The notes: generated from the letters alone by a model not told the origin. Shown: positions 23,601-36,783, numbered from the stretch's first letter. The stretch: 64,000 bases of DNA from Ficedula albicollis (GCF_000247815.1 NC_021674.1:81204935-81268934); one strand, 5' to 3'. Numbers and translations: made by a program.

Positions 23601-26600
23601 TATTAAGAGCAGAAGGGACTTCAAAAAGTCCCAAGCCTAATGATGAAGACAAGGGCAAGTTTGAATTCTGACCATGTTATCTGGATGTAGAAGTTGACCA
23701 AAGATGGACATTTCACAAACTCTCTAGGACACTGTTCCAAGAAAACTGATGAAAAAAGCAGAAAAGAGTGGAAGATACAAAGCAGGCCTGTGCTACCTGA
23801 AAGTAAATTTTTACAAGTGTAAAAATTTTGACAAATATCCGTGTTAAACCCTCTCTGTATATGTATTTTTGACTTCACCACTTTTCCCCTCTCAAATTGT
23901 CCACATGGGATCCAGACTCCTGGTCAGCTAATAAATAAGATCTTTGTGAAAAGACACCAATAATTACAGGGATTTTAAATCTGTTTGGGAGCAATGTCTG
24001 GCTAATTCATAACAGTCTGTAGGGGAAGCAAAAATACCAGCATGTCAGTTCTGGTAAGCTGGACTCTTCTGCCTCTATTTTCTTCGCACTGGAGCAAAAC
24101 TATAGGAGCACAGAAGAGGCTCAGGATGTAGATCTGCCCTCTCTAATGTGGCCCTGTCTCTCGAGATGTGCTATTACGTGGAGTTCCAGAGCCACTCTAC
24201 ATGTGATTACATAGCAAAGGAGGCAGAGGCAGGCTGCTTTAGGAAGTGATAAGCATCAGCAATTGCCTTTTGCAATCAGCTTCTCATCATTGCTACCTGC
24301 CTGCAAGCAATCTCACGCTCCAGAGAGGGTTTTTTATCTCCACTTTATGGCACACAAGCCTGAGAGGAGATGTGGGTTCAAACTTTCTCAGAGGAAGGGA
24401 CACTGACAACCTGCATCCTGTGCAAATGCAGATAAACCACTGAGGCAAGGCATGGTCTGCACATACTTATCAGCCAGAAAGAATAAAAAATAGAGGACTT
24501 TCAAGGGAGCTTGGCTTTAATGAAATGTCAAGCTGATCTCTACTTCAGCATCTATTGAAATTTCTCAGCAGAAACTAAGACACTCTGAGGTCTCAGGGGT
24601 TAAGGGAAGATTTTGCAAATATTACCCAGATCTGTCTCAGGACTTGAACACACAAACGTTTGGGAACCAGCCAGGCAACAGCTTCCTTAATTCAAGGTCT
24701 GCACTACATTTTTTTTGTATCTACTCTGTTGATATTTACAGTATCACTCCATGAAAACTTGAGCCTTAGAAAAAACTTAAAAAACTTAGAACCATCCCAC
24801 CTGTTTACAAAGCATCTGAAGACACCTGTTTGGCAGCCTACCCAAAACACCCTTTTAGAATGAAAATGCTGAAATGACTTGAAATGAAGACAGACCCCAC
24901 TGTTTCATAAGAACAGACTAGAATAAAATGGTACAGTGTGAGCACTGTCACTGCTTGTTTGGGGGCTGCAAGAGCCCAGGTGTGCCACTTAGCAGGCTAG
25001 ATTTGTTATTCCCGTTTTCAGACTCACTCTTGATGTGGTGCTCCTGTCTTCGTCAACAGAGTCAGGACAAAAAACATGAAGATGACAAAAACTGCAAGAC
25101 CAACCCAAAATCCAATCACAATGGAATCTGGTGGGGAAAAAAAAAAGGAGAGAGAGAGAGAGAGAAAACAATGATCAATATTTTTCTTGCACTTGCAAAA
25201 AGTTGCCTTCCACAGCAGCATGTGTGCAAACCCAAAACCATTTGCAGCTTATTTCTGGGTGACAAAGAGAAGGGATAATCAAATTTATACTTACCTATTT
25301 TTAAACTGAAGGCTGCCATTGAAAATCTCATTTTAAGGCCAAATTTTACTGTGATCTAGACAAACTAGATAGTAGATAACATAGGGAAGACAATTCTCTT
25401 GGCGAGTAAAGTAAGAGGAGCTCTCTCACTTCCAACCACTGCTTTGGAAATTCAGTGCTAGAGCTAGGAAGAGAGGATTGTTTGATTTTCCTCAAAATCC
25501 TCTGTCTCTGTACAACTCCTACCATTTAAAGTTATTTCTGCCCCAGACCATTATGTTTCTGGTTTAAATGCATTTCTTCAACAAAATCCGTTTAGGAAGA
25601 CCTTTTAGTAGCAAGACAGCATGTTCTGCAAGAAACAGAACCACAGATAAAACTATTTGCTACTTCAATAAATATCAATAACCAACAGATACAAGGTGGT
25701 TTTGAATAGTCTTCAATTTGGGTTTCCAACTTAAGTACAGAGAACTGCAACACAATGTCAGGGGAGCGCAACAGATTTAGACAAAAAATCAAACCACCAG
25801 TTAATCAATAGGACAACACCAGTGCAATGGCCAAATAAAGCAGTCATTGGAAAGAGCACAGCTTTTTGTCTGTGTGCACAAACTGTGTCTATTATTCTCA
25901 TTTATGGCAAATGGACCATAGACAATCTGCCAGGACCACTAAAAACAAATCTGTGTCCACTTACAACTTTAAGGTGGATCCGCAGTTGCTCCCAAGGGAA
26001 GTTCAAAGTTTCTAGGAACTTCATTTAGAGAGGTTCAGGTGGGACAAACATGTTTCCAGACAATGATCAACTGATTAGCATGGACCAAAATTACAGAGCA
26101 CTAACACTCAGTATCACCTGGCCCAGGACCCATCTGCACCCAGGCTTTTTTCACTTGTCATTTCAGTTAGTTATTCTTTGCTTAGGCAAGTATTCAAAAC
26201 TTCCACTGTAGAAGTTCAAAAAACATTAACATACAGACATGCAAGGAGGAAGGCTTGGTCAGGACAGGAATCCTTTCTACCCTTACCTCTCATTACACAG
26301 CTACTACCAAACCTCAGAGATCCTCACTGGCTGTAATGCCTGACCCAGTGCTACAGGCACAGCACAGAACTGCTGAAATTCCTGCAGGACTAACTAAAGA
26401 CACTGAAAAAACCAAGGAATCAGCTATCCTACCTGGTGCTTGACCCCAGCTCTTTCTCATGCTCCCACTGTGAAATACCTTCCATGCCAAAAGGCAGATG
26501 TGGAAACTGGAAATCAATCCATTCTCTCTTTCCCTGCAAAGTCAAAATGTCTGTGCAACTTCAGATTTTCTCCCTAAGAAAATACTTTATCACAGTGAAG

Positions 26601-28182
26601 TCCCTCCTTAATCCCTTTCTCAGGTAAGTTAAGGAGGTCAAGTTTCAAGTTTCCCACTGCAATATTTATTCCATCTCTCCTATGCCATATCTTCCCCTCT
26701 CAGTACCTTGTGTAAAGTAACTGGAATGTGGTTTGAGTACAGGTCTCTGTGATGGAGGGGGAGGAGATTTTAATCTCCTTTTCTGCTTAAAGCCTTCTGC
26801 CATGAGTTTATTTTTGTAGTTCCATATATTATGTGCACTAAATTACTTTCAGAACCATTCTGTAAGCACAGCCTGTGTTCACTGGTTAAAGATATACCTT
26901 ATGGTCGACCCTCCTAATACAAAACAGCTCATCTTGCTGGACTTTGTAGTACCTGAAGATTTCATCTAAAAAGAAATAATCCCTTTAAAAATTTACCACT
27001 TGAACATTTATAGCTACTAGTACCTTCCAATTAGTCAAACATGCTTGGATGGTTTGCAGCTGCATTAACAACCAGAATGCAAAATGCAACCAAGATGACT
27101 AAAAAATATGCACATAGATTATATCAATGAAGCTGGAAATATAACTAAAAGGTAAATAAAATTTAAAAAATCAAGACTCTGCTAAACTACTGCTCCCCAC
27201 AAAAATCACACCTGCTATTATGTGCTGAATAACAAGCCTGTTTTGTGGTTGGTTTGGTGTCCCTGCTCCCAACAGAATTCTTAGGTTTACTGACCCTAAT
27301 GCTAATCTTCCTTGCTTTATTGTGCCTCCTAACACACTTCATTGTTTGAATTTGTTCGAAATTCAAGCAGGTATCCTGAGTTCTCTTCAATATTTCACTT
27401 AGGTCTCACTCACTTAAGTGGAAATTTTTCAAACCTACTAAATTCTAAACACTTTTTCATAATTAACATAATTTCACAAATAACCCAACTTCTGTTCAAA
27501 AAATATGATATGACGGACACTTATACTGCCCAAAGTTACAAAACAGATAGTCATGAGATACTTTTGCATTTTCAAGTTGCAGCTTTGGCTTTCCCTTTCT
27601 TCATAATATAGACTCATAATATCCAGGTAGTTCCATCTCCTCTGATCATTCCTACCTATTTTGCCTCTCACTAACATTACTGAGGCTTCCTCATTTTCAA
27701 AGGCACAAAAAGTGATTTTGTTCTTGTCTCTGCCAGTCACAAGTATCTCCTGGCAATCTTTGTCTATTTACTTTCTAAAGCTTTAATGTGCAAAATACCT
27801 GGTCCCTACTTTCCCAGATTTTTTGATTTCTAGTTCCTGCCTCCACTTCTCCAGCAGAAAAAGAAAAATTCAACATAAGGATACAGAATAATAAACAATA
27901 ATGATGATCTAATAAAGAGAGGGATACTACTAATTGCAGAGAATCCTAGGAATTAGGAGAGAAATGTTTTTGTACAATATTCAGTCACAAGTGAAGAACA
28001 GGAACATGTGGGCAGGAAGCTCAGCTGCAATGAAGTATGTCTCTGCTGAACTTACACTTATGAGCCTTCAGGCCTTCAAATGACACCGGTCCATACTCAT
28101 AGTACTCGTAGTCCCAGGTGTAATCAGAGTTAGACAAGCCCTGCTGGGAGGTTCTGTTAGAGGTCAGCCTCAGGGCAGACAT
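20285..28182 (-). CDS. MRAP2: MRAP2, melanocortin-2 receptor accessory protein 2
   Basis: This is a single-pass accessory protein that pairs antiparallel with itself and modulates trafficking and signalling of MC4R, MC2R and other GPCRs in energy balance (known for the family). Three coding exons (28182-28056, 25127-25028, 20636-20285) join in phase to 192 residues. The N-terminus starts MSALRLTSNRTSQQG and has an N-glycosylation sequon at Asn9. A Tyr-rich stretch (YTWDYEYYEYGPVSFEG) is followed by LKAHKYSIVIGFW and one hydrophobic membrane segment at about residues 44-67. The cytosolic or luminal tail has SEKRFRMNSF, DFGRPLE, NIPNFVNTEQN and GEDDLLISEPP. The ATG has purines at -3 and -1. Human MRAP2 has 205 residues. 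Here the frame stops at TAA after PPIIL, about 14 residues early, with the expected tail still readable downstream. CEP162 lies convergent, as in human. Confidence 0.95.
20637..25027. other. MRAP2 intron between the transmembrane and terminal exons
   Basis: This 4.4-kb AT-rich intron contains a short A-run near 22578 and a diverged CR1-like patch at 23605-23740. No further coding exon was seen. Confidence 0.6.
23605..23740 (-). mobile_element. Diverged CR1-like fragment
   Basis: AGAAGGGACTTCAAAAAGTC, then GAATTCTGACCATGTTATCT and ACTCTCTAGGACACTGTTCC, follows the layout of the CR1 3' region in antisense, with many substitutions. It is old, and the assignment is tentative. Confidence 0.5.
25028..25127 (-). 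CDS. MRAP2: MRAP2 transmembrane exon
   Basis: The acceptor is CCCCACCAG and the donor GTGAGT; length is 100 bases. It encodes the membrane segment SIVIGFWVGLAVFVIFMFF and then VLTLLTKTGAPHQ, ending two bases into Asp76. This is the most conserved part of the protein. Confidence 0.96.
25147..25165. repeat. (GA)n microsatellite
   Basis: A short GA dinucleotide run lies about 20 bp upstream of the MRAP2 transmembrane exon acceptor. On the MRAP2 strand it reads as CT, so it forms part of an extended polypyrimidine tract. Confidence 0.85.
25166..28055. other. MRAP2 intron between the first coding and transmembrane exons
   Basis: This 2.9-kb intron is AT-rich. Open frames of 60-90 codons occur on both strands, without family resemblance. 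No mobile element was recognised. Confidence 0.5.
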
Positions 28183-28202
28183 CTTGCACCTCAAATACAG
28201 AC
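28056..28202 (-). CDS. MRAP2: MRAP2 first coding exon (with 20 nt of 5' UTR)
   Basis: On the minus strand the acceptor is TATCCCACAG, the exon starts at 28202 and the ATG is at 28182-28180. It encodes residues 1-42 and the first base of Tyr43, with donor GTAAGT at 28055. It contains the NRT glycosylation sequon, the Tyr-rich region and FEGLKAHK. Confidence 0.94.
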
Positions 28203-28404
28203 CTGTGGGATATGAAATGTGTTAATGGAGACTACACTTAGCCCAGCTTTTGGGTTTTTTGTTCTTTCTCATCTATTGGATCACTTCCTCATCACTGTTC
28301 CCAAGAGCAGCCACTGCTTCATCAGGCAAGGCTATCCCATCCCTTCCCATTCCTTCCCCTAATTATAGGCACAAACACTGGGGCCCAGGGAAAAGAAACC
28401 AAGA

Positions 28405-28678
28405 TGTTTAGGGAGCTGAAGCACAGGAGGCACGAGAGTCTAAGGGTCTGTTCAGCCTGGAGAAGAGGCACCTCCAGGGGACCTCAGTGCTGTCTGCACT
28501 TAGAGGGAGCAGAGGTGCACAGTAAGAGGACAAGAAACAACGGACAAAAACTGGAAAATAGGAAATTCTTATTAGATACAAGGAAAAATTTACCTGATCT
28601 AGTCGAACATGCTTTGAGTAGGAGGTTGGACCAGATGACCACCAGGGGCCCCTTCCAATCTAAATTTCTCTATGCTGA
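28405..28678 (+). mobile_element. CR1 LINE 3' end in MRAP2 intron 1
   Basis: GGGTCTGTTCAGCCTGGAGA, then an internal block with GGAAATTCTTATTAG, then GAGGTTGGACCAGATGACCA and CCCCTTCCAATCTAAATTTC are hallmark CR1 3' motifs in sense orientation. A segment of the usual element is missing in the middle. It lies about 200 bp upstream of the first coding exon, antisense to MRAP2. Confidence 0.88.
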
Positions 28679-30076
28679 TAAACGAGTTCAATATGCCACT
28701 GCAAAAGGAAAATAAAACAGGAGTGATTTCCCTCACGAATTACCAAAACTGTAAAGCAGCACTGAGCATCATGAAATTAGCTTGATAGATATCTGTCATT
28801 ACCACCATTCTGTACTAGAGTCTTGCATTTTGCAGAGTAATTTTTTTCAGAATATGAGACAGTTTCATGCACACCAAAAGAAAGCACATCTCAGGATAAA
28901 ACATCTGCTGCAGTAGCTGGAGTCAGGAAATCCAAATTGAAACATATTACAGAATACTTATTGAGAGAGTAAGCTGAGCTTTTGGGTAATTTTGGATTCA
29001 ATTAAAACCAAGCAGGATTGACTAAGACTTCAAATGCTAGGAAGGTTATACATAAAGAACAAAAAATCAGGCACAAAATAAGAAACACTTCCACTCGTGG
29101 AATATGAACAGCATTTCAACTTTGTAAAACAGTTTTTTCTGCAGCTATTTTATCATTACCAAGTGCTGGCAGTAATGCCTCAAACCAATTTTAAACAAGT
29201 AGCATGCCTGAAAAAGTAAACTTCACACTTAAATGTGTGAGTTCAGAACTTTATACACCTATCAAAAAACTTGACTGGCAAGTTATGAATCTTTTAAAAC
29301 AATAAATGGATCTATTTTTCAACCCAAAACAATTTGGTTTTCAGAATGAGCAACCTGACAGCAGGAAAGGTGAAGGGGTGGGCTGGGGAGAGGAGTGACC
29401 ATCCCTATTCTTGGATCAGGATAAGAAGCTTCACCACATTACCCTCACCCTTGCCTTTGCCTTTCAGAAAGCCTCCAGCAGGAATAAATAGCCTGAAGCA
29501 CAGAGGAGAAGGAAAAAACACACGGATATTGTGGACAACCCAGTTCATGGCTGTTTCCCACCTTGTACTTCCAGCCCTTTCAGAATGGACAGAGAGAAAG
29601 GGGTAAGTCTAACTAAAAGTGCCTGTGTTGGCAGTAAAGTTCCTCCTTGGCTTCTCCTTTTCCTCACATTAAAGAGAGAATGTCTGATTAAGCTCTAGAC
29701 AGACTTTTCTTATTTTAATCAACAAAGCAACTGCTCCCTCTGGGAGAAGGAAGTGGCACAGAGAAACCCCTAGGATCCCTGTCCTAATTTGCTCCCTTCT
29801 CAGCTCTGTCAGTTGTTTATTACAAGACTCTGTGTTTTGTTTTGTGACAGCACTCCAAGAGACTACATGGTGCCACACAGTGTCCCCATCACCTTTTTCC
29901 CCCCTTCTCCTCAGTGTTGATGACATGTCTCTTGACAACATTGATTATGCACACCAAAAGAAAGCAAAAGAAATTGATTAGTCCTGTTTGAAGGCTCTTT
30001 TTCTTTTTTATAACTTTCCAGAGAAGTCTTTCATTTAAATATTCCTCACATGGCATCACTAATGGCCACTGTCACC
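28679..30076. other. MRAP2 intron 1, proximal part
   Basis: This is AT-rich intron sequence between the CR1 element and the large duplication. I see nothing recognisable in it. Confidence 0.5.
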
Positions 30077-33034
30077 TCCCTCCTTTTAGTATTGCAAAAA
30101 AAGCTGAAATCCACTTGCAGAAAACATCAGAATAGAGTATGGGGACAATCTGAAAAATGTTGTTTCTTCCCATCTCAAATGTTTCTTCCCACCTGAAAGC
30201 AGATGGGGTTCATTGGGCCACATGCAGAGCTCTCTCCCAATCTAGTCACGAGTGTCCATTTATAATTTATGGGGAGGATAGCACTTCCAGGACACAAAGA
30301 ATCCATCCCAGTATAGCACTAGGTTAGGATTAGAAGCTCCTGCCTTTCCACTGGCTGCATGCATGTGGAGATTTACTCTCACTGTAGACAAGCTGCCATC
30401 AGAGGGAGAGGTGCTAATGAAAAACTGAGTCACCAGCTCTCTGGCTAACCTGTGCTCTGAAGGACACATAAATATGCTTCTAAATCAACCAGTGGGGCTA
30501 AGCATAAGCACTGTTCCAAACCAACTTTCAGGTCTCTTGTAAGCTTTGTCTGTCCAAATGCCTCCAAAACATGCGAAAACCTTTTATTCTACTAAAAAAG
30601 CCAGTCTAGAATGATGCAAGGACCAGCACAGTGACAGAAGAGACCATTTACACCTTGCATCTCCTGAGGAAGAGCAAAGGAGGCTGAGCTGGCACAGTAG
30701 CAGCCTGTCAAGTGCATTTGCCTGGCTGCAGCAGGTCATGCAGGGATTCAGGTAAGAGATAAGCACTTCCAAGAAGGAATTCCTCCAGGAGGTGCTCTCA
30801 AACACTCCTTCTGTCAGACACAGAGAGCTGTGATTCATCCCACAGCTCTGAAGCTTCACAGGAACCTCCTCTAATTGGCTTTGCTGAGGGTTCTTGTGGA
30901 AGGTACAGGGGTCTTTTGAGGCAAACATGAAAGCCCCTCTATTGGTTTTGATGTGTAGGGCTGCAGACAGGCTTTCCTCACTCCAGCTCTCTTCTTCCAG
31001 GGGCAAGTAAGTCAGGAACAAAAAGCTTCACTTTGATTATTCGAGAAACCCCAAAGCAGGACTGTGTTCAGTGCTGCCAATCAGAAATTTAGGCAGGTCG
31101 GTATCCTGGAAACTGAAAAGGGCAAGTGCTCAGGGCTTTCTTCTGGAGCATTGGGCTGCTCTCTGCAGATAAACGTAACCAGATGTTCCCCATGGAGACC
31201 CAACTGCAACTCTTGGAGTTGAATTATGCCTTCATGAGAACTTGTTTGTGACGTGTGTGAAAGTCTGTAAGGTCTCAGCTGGCCTGACAGCTGCCAGTGG
31301 CACCTGAGCAAGCTAGTCTGGCTGTTGGGCTGTGGTTGCATAAACCCCATCCCTTGAACAGCAGCAGGACATCAAACGCTGTGCAGCTGGACTATTTTCT
31401 CCAATCTGGACATCACTGATACATTGAATGAGGCTCTCAGCCACTTGCCTTTCAAAATGAAAGCAAAACTGAACACCCCCCACAACTTTATGGCTTAAAC
31501 CACCACTGACTCCCTCCTTTTAGTATTGCAAAAAGAGCTGAAATCCACTTGCAGAAAACTTCAGAATAGAGTATGGGGACAATCTGAAAAATTCCCTCCT
31601 TTTAGTATTGCAAAAAAAGCTGAAATCCACTTGCAGAAAACATCAGAATAGAGTATGGGGACAATCTGAAAAATGTTGTTTCTGTTGTTTCTTCCCATCT
31701 CAAGTGTTTCTTCCCACCTGAAAGCAGATGGGGTTCATTGGGCCACATGCAGAGCTCTCTCCCAATCTAGTCACGAGTGTCCATTTATAATTTATGGGGA
31801 GGATAGCACTTCCAGGACACAAAGAATCCATCCCAGTATAGCACTAGGTTAGGATTAGAAGCTCCTGCCTTTCCACTGGCTGCATGCATGTGGAGATTTA
31901 CTCTCACTGTAGACAAGCTGCCATCAGAGGGAGAGGTGCTAATGAAAAACTGAGTCACCAGCTCTCTGGCTAACCTGTGCTCTGAAGGACACATAAATAT
32001 GCTTCTAAATCAACCAGTGGGGCTAAGCATAAGCACTGTTCCAAACCAACTTTCAGGTCTCTTGTAAGCTTTGTCTGTCCAAATGCCTCCAAAACATGCG
32101 AAAACCTTTTATTCTACTAAAAAAGCCAGTCTAGAATGATGCAAGGACCAGCACAGTGACAGAAGAGACCATTTACACCTTGCATCTCCTGAGGAAGAGC
32201 AAAGGAGGCTGAGCTGGCACAGTAGCAGCCTGTCAAGTGCATTTGCCTGGCTGCAGCAGGTCATGCAGGGATTCAGGTAAGAGATAAGCACTTCCAAGAA
32301 GGAATTCCTCCAGGAGGTGCTCTCAAACACTCCTTCTGTCAGACACAGAGAGCTGTGATTCATCCCACAGCTCTGAAGCTTCACAGGAACCTCCTCTAAT
32401 TGGCTTTGCTGAGGGTTCTTGTGGAAGGTACAGGGGTCTTTTGAGGCAAACATGAAAGCCCCTCTATTGGTTTTGATGTGTAGGGCTGCAGACAGGCTTT
32501 CCTCACTCCAGCTCTCTTCTTCCAGGGGCAAGTAAGTCAGGAACAAAAAGCTTCACTTTGATTATTCGAGAAACCCCAAAGCAGGACTGTGTTCAGTGCT
32601 GCCAATCAGAAATTTAGGCAGGTCGGTATCCTGGAAACTGAAAAGGGCAAGTGCTCAGGGCTTTCTTCAGGAGCATTGGGCTGCTCTCTGCAGATAAACG
32701 TAACCAGATGTTCCCCATGGAGACCCAACTGCAACTCTTGGAGTTGAATTATGCCTTCATGAGAACTTGTTTGTGACGTGTGTGAAAGTCTGTAAGGTCT
32801 CAGCTGGCCTGACAGCTGCCAGTGGCACCTGAGCAAGCTAGTCTGGCTGTTGGGCTGTGGTTGCATAAACCCCATCCCTTGAACAGCAGCAGGACATCAA
32901 ACGCTGTGCAGCTGGACTATTTTCTCCAATCTGGACATCACTGATACATTGAATGAGGCTCTCAGCCACTTGCCTTTCAAAATGAAAGCAAAACTGAACA
33001 CCCCCCACAACTTTATGGCTTAAACCACCACTGA
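30077..33034. repeat. Tandem duplication of about 1.5 kb in MRAP2 intron 1
   Basis: Copy one spans 30077-31510 and copy two about 31593-33034. Between them sits an extra 82-bp unit (31511-31592) equal to the head of the repeat. The copies are almost identical: I saw a 9-bp TTGTTTCTG-type insertion near the head of copy two and only a few single-base differences (for example CTTCTGGAGC against CTTCAGGAGC). Open frames of 145, 89 and 69 codons occur in both copies simply because the copies match; none resembles a known protein. The unit has no terminal repeats of a transposon. Confidence 0.93.
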
Positions 33035-33914
33035 GACCACAAAGGCACATCTGGTTTTGTGTATGTCTGAAACTGACCTTGTAACCAGCAACAGCAACCT
33101 CCTGAGCTGAGCTGCGTGCACAAAAAGAAAACCACGTGGATTGTTCATGTACTGTTTGTTTCTGAAGCCAGAGAAACTGCCACTATGGTAGACACAAGGA
33201 GCTTGTGAATTTTCAGTCACCAACTACATCTATTTTCCACAGAGTTCCATCCTGCTTAGTGCCACAGAACCTAAGCACTCAGTGGTTTCAGAAGAACAAA
33301 CAAACTTTATCCGCTTGCAAACTCTGAAGATCCCAAGACCCAGACGGGAAAAAAAGAAGGAACATTTTGAACTGTGAGAAGTCCCAGCCTGAGAAAGCTT
33401 AGTGCTACACCCTGGTGCATCAGCTCCATCAATTAAGCAGCACAGTTAACCCAGAAGATGTTGGCTATGAGAAGTTAACAACTCAGGCTGTTCCCATATC
33501 TTCTATGTTCCTGTACCAGCACCAATATTCTGCCTGGGGGAAAAGAGAGTCAGCCACCCCCACTCCATCCCAAAGACTAGGAGGTGAAGGCAGAGAAAAA
33601 AACAAATTAAAGAAACAAGCACAAACTTATTTACACTGCTACACTGCAGCAGCTGAAAAGCAATACAGACCCCATCTTTCTACAGCCCTATCATATGGCT
33701 TTGAACAAGCTGTGCCACTCCCAAGCACAAACAGGAAAGTCTGCAGGAAATACTTCACCTAAGGGTCCTTGTCTCTTGCTAATTCTCAGTACCCTAGGTG
33801 GGCAGGGTCTGAGTTCAAATTTGTGGTCTTTTCAGGGAAATACTCAATCCCACCTGCAATAAAAGAGATGAAAGCAAGCAATAAAAATGAGTCAAATTTA
33901 GGGGAAAAACAGAA

Positions 33915-33961
33915 AGAAAGAGAGAGAAAGAGGGAGAGAGAGGGAGAGAGAGGGAGAGAGA
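33915..33961. repeat. GA-rich microsatellite (GGGAGAGAGA-type)
   Basis: An AGAAAGAGAGAG run passes into repeated GAGGGAGAGA units. It is low-complexity purine sequence inside MRAP2 intron 1. Confidence 0.85.
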
Positions 33962-36297
33962 TCTGAAAAGAGACTTTACAATTAAAAATCAATCATGAAT
34001 GCTAACTCTGATACCTAGGTCTTTTCTTGGAGGGAAAAGAAAGTACAGTGTTAACTGTGGTTGTCTTTGGCACTGATGTTCACAAACAGCAATGTCTGAG
34101 CTGTTGCACTAAAGTAACAAGACTAATGTTGGATTCATCACAAAAGGAGTTTATAAGAATGGAAAGGAAAAAAGCTGTTTTAGTCACTGCTTAAACTGTC
34201 AGCTAAGGATGAGAGGTTACAGTTACAGACACCTTTGCCTCATAGCACCATTACACATAATATAACATGCATTTTATTATCCTTATAACTGTGCAATGTA
34301 AACAACAAACTTCTGATACACCCCACACAAACTCCACACCATTATATACAGTTTGCATGCTGACTATACTGTTTGTACCTAGTTAAAAATATGACATGAC
34401 ATTATGATTTTAAAGTGGAATTAAATAATGGCTAAAAGGATTTGCCAACTATTTTCCTATAGACAATAACAATATAAGCAAACAATAATGCCCACTTAGC
34501 AGTCCAATACAGTAAGTGCCACCTGGAAGTTAAGGTAGAAACTAACACGAAGTCATAACATACTATGAGTTCACTGACAACTGTATGGTTCTAAAAATAA
34601 ATAAAGCAAATACTACATAAGCCCACTTATTAGCTTTGTCTGAGAAGGCAGATGAAATATATTTAATATGGTGTCACAGAATATCTGCATTCCTCTTTCT
34701 CTTAAAAAGTTTCAGGCCTGCACTGACAGTAAATGGACATGGAGCTGTCAGTAGGGAGCTGCTGGGACTTGCTCCCAAAACATGCTGAAGCTCAGCTTAA
34801 CTCCAGTACCAAAAGCTTCAGATCCTACAGCCAGAGCACACAGTCTTAAGAGACAGCATTTTCTAAAAGTAACAAAGATTTTAGCCATAATTCCATTTAG
34901 TTCCTGCATCTAGGGCAGGATTACACAATCAGTAATGAGCCTATTTTCCTCTCCCCACTAAAAGCCAACCTCCTCTTAGATGTGCAGGCATGGCAGCTGC
35001 AAACCCAAGTTCCCTCAAGACCAACTGGACTAGAAAAAGCCCTATCAGTAAGCATTCAAGTACCAAGACTTTTTCAGTCCTGTAATGTTATAAATGCTGA
35101 CACCAAAGGTATATATACATATATTCAACACTTTACAAAAGAAAGGCTGTCTTTCCTTCAGCTATTTATAATATTGCCTATTGCAACCTTTCTCACTACA
35201 ATCTCAGGCTGATTTGGCATAGAAAACCCTGAAGTGAAAGAACCCTGACATATCTACTAATTAGGTAAGATTAAACTGTGAGGCAAATTTTATTAAATGT
35301 GTCTTTTCATTAGCTTTATTCTCACAGAAAGCTCAGTGCTGAGATGGGGATGTTCTGAATTCCTTTCTAGGCCTGAAGTCTGTCAATCCTATGCCTTATT
35401 CTGAGCAGAGAGAGAGGAAAGCTGCCTCCATCCACTCTTACTGATCAGCACACTGCAGGTCAACTGTAATGGCTCCATCAAAATACAACCTACCTACAAG
35501 AGTTGTTTTTAAAATACCTCCTATTTGTGCTACGTGTAAGAACCAGCTAAAAAACACAAAAAACCAGCCTCCTCAGAAGGGATAGAACATTGCCATTTTT
35601 TAATAACTAAAATAGGGTATTCAATTTGAAAGCAAAAGCACCTCACTGAGAAGTTATTTCAATGCAGAGGATTACCAAATTAGATTGACTCAAAGTGGCT
35701 AATCTGCAAGTCATGAAGGCACACTGCAAGTACAGTGTTCTGTGCAGCCAGAAAACTCAACCAAACCCAAGAGCAGAGGCAGCCAGGTGTGTTTCAAATA
35801 ACCCCACCTAAACCAACTCCATTTGTAATGGGGGCAAGGCTGAAGGAAGGAACTACCCTTGTGTGATTGTTCCTGGGAAACTCAGCACTGATTAACAGCT
35901 AAAATTGCCTGGGCTCCCTCTGTGCCAGTGACCCGTGCCTGGAGATGTCCTGTGCTGCTGCAGTAGCAGCCTGCAGTGTGCCAGGCTCAGGTTTTATGCA
36001 CTTGCTTGTTGGGATGCCCAGAAAATGGATTCTTGAAAGTGGTTAGCTTTTTTCTTCTGCTTTCACTCAGAGTTAAGATAGAATGCTCAAGAGACGGATT
36101 TTTTGTTTGGACTTGGTTATTAAATTTTATCTAAAGTACAGAGAGTTTTTCAACACATTTAGCTATGAAGCTAAAAGTGAGCAAAAATGGAGGTGAATTT
36201 AGTTAGTTACAAGGTCTTTTAAAGCCTAACTATCCAATTAAGAGCTAACATCTATATTATTTATACTTTTGACTTAATGACCAAACACCTGTGACCC
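33962..36297. other. MRAP2 intron 1, middle part
   Basis: This is AT-rich intron sequence with no gene, RNA or recognisable repeat. Confidence 0.5.
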
Positions 36298-36783
36298 GCA
36301 CTGTAGTGCTTTCTAATCAATTAAAAAAGTACCACCTAAAATCATGAAGAAGAAGGAACAAGAAGGAGGAAGGAGACAATGCCCAAGAACATCCATCTTG
36401 TCCCATACCTATTACTATAATCTAAAACCCTGCATTCAAAACCCTTCACCATGCGAAATTACACACCATGTGAAATTACACACTGCACTGTAGTGCTTTC
36501 TAATCAATTAAAAAAGTACCACCTAAAATCATGAAGAAGAAGGAACAAGAAGGAGGAAGGAGACAATGCCCAAGAACATCCATCTTGTCCCATAACACTG
36601 TAGTACTTTCTAATCAATTTAAAAAGGTACCACCTAAAATCATGAAGAAGAAGGAACAAGAAGGAGGAAGGAGACAATGCCCAAGAACATCCATCTTGTC
36701 CCATACCTATTACTATAATCTAAAACCCTGCATTCAAAACCCTTCACCATGCGAAATTACACACCATGTGAAATTACACACTT
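36298..36783. repeat. Three-copy tandem repeat (187/110/187 bp)
   Basis: Units begin at 36298, 36485 and about 36595. All share CTTTCTAATCAATT, ACCACCTAAAATCATGAAG and CAATGCCCAAGAACATCC. Units one and three also carry a second block of about 75 bp (TAATCTAAAACCCTGCATTC to CATGTGAAATTACACA), which the middle unit lacks. The peptide repeat seen in one frame is a by-product. Confidence 0.92.

Noticed and set aside
24989..25331. Three overlapping minus-strand frames at the MRAP2 transmembrane exon
   Set aside because: Only the frame bounded by the acceptor at 25127 and donor at 25028 is real. The other frames translate the GA-repeat and intron.
30584..32546. Two identical 145-codon minus-strand frames, which could look like a duplicated gene
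   Set aside because: The identity comes from the recent 1.5-kb duplication. The peptide has no recognised domain, and the unit sits inside MRAP2 intron 1.
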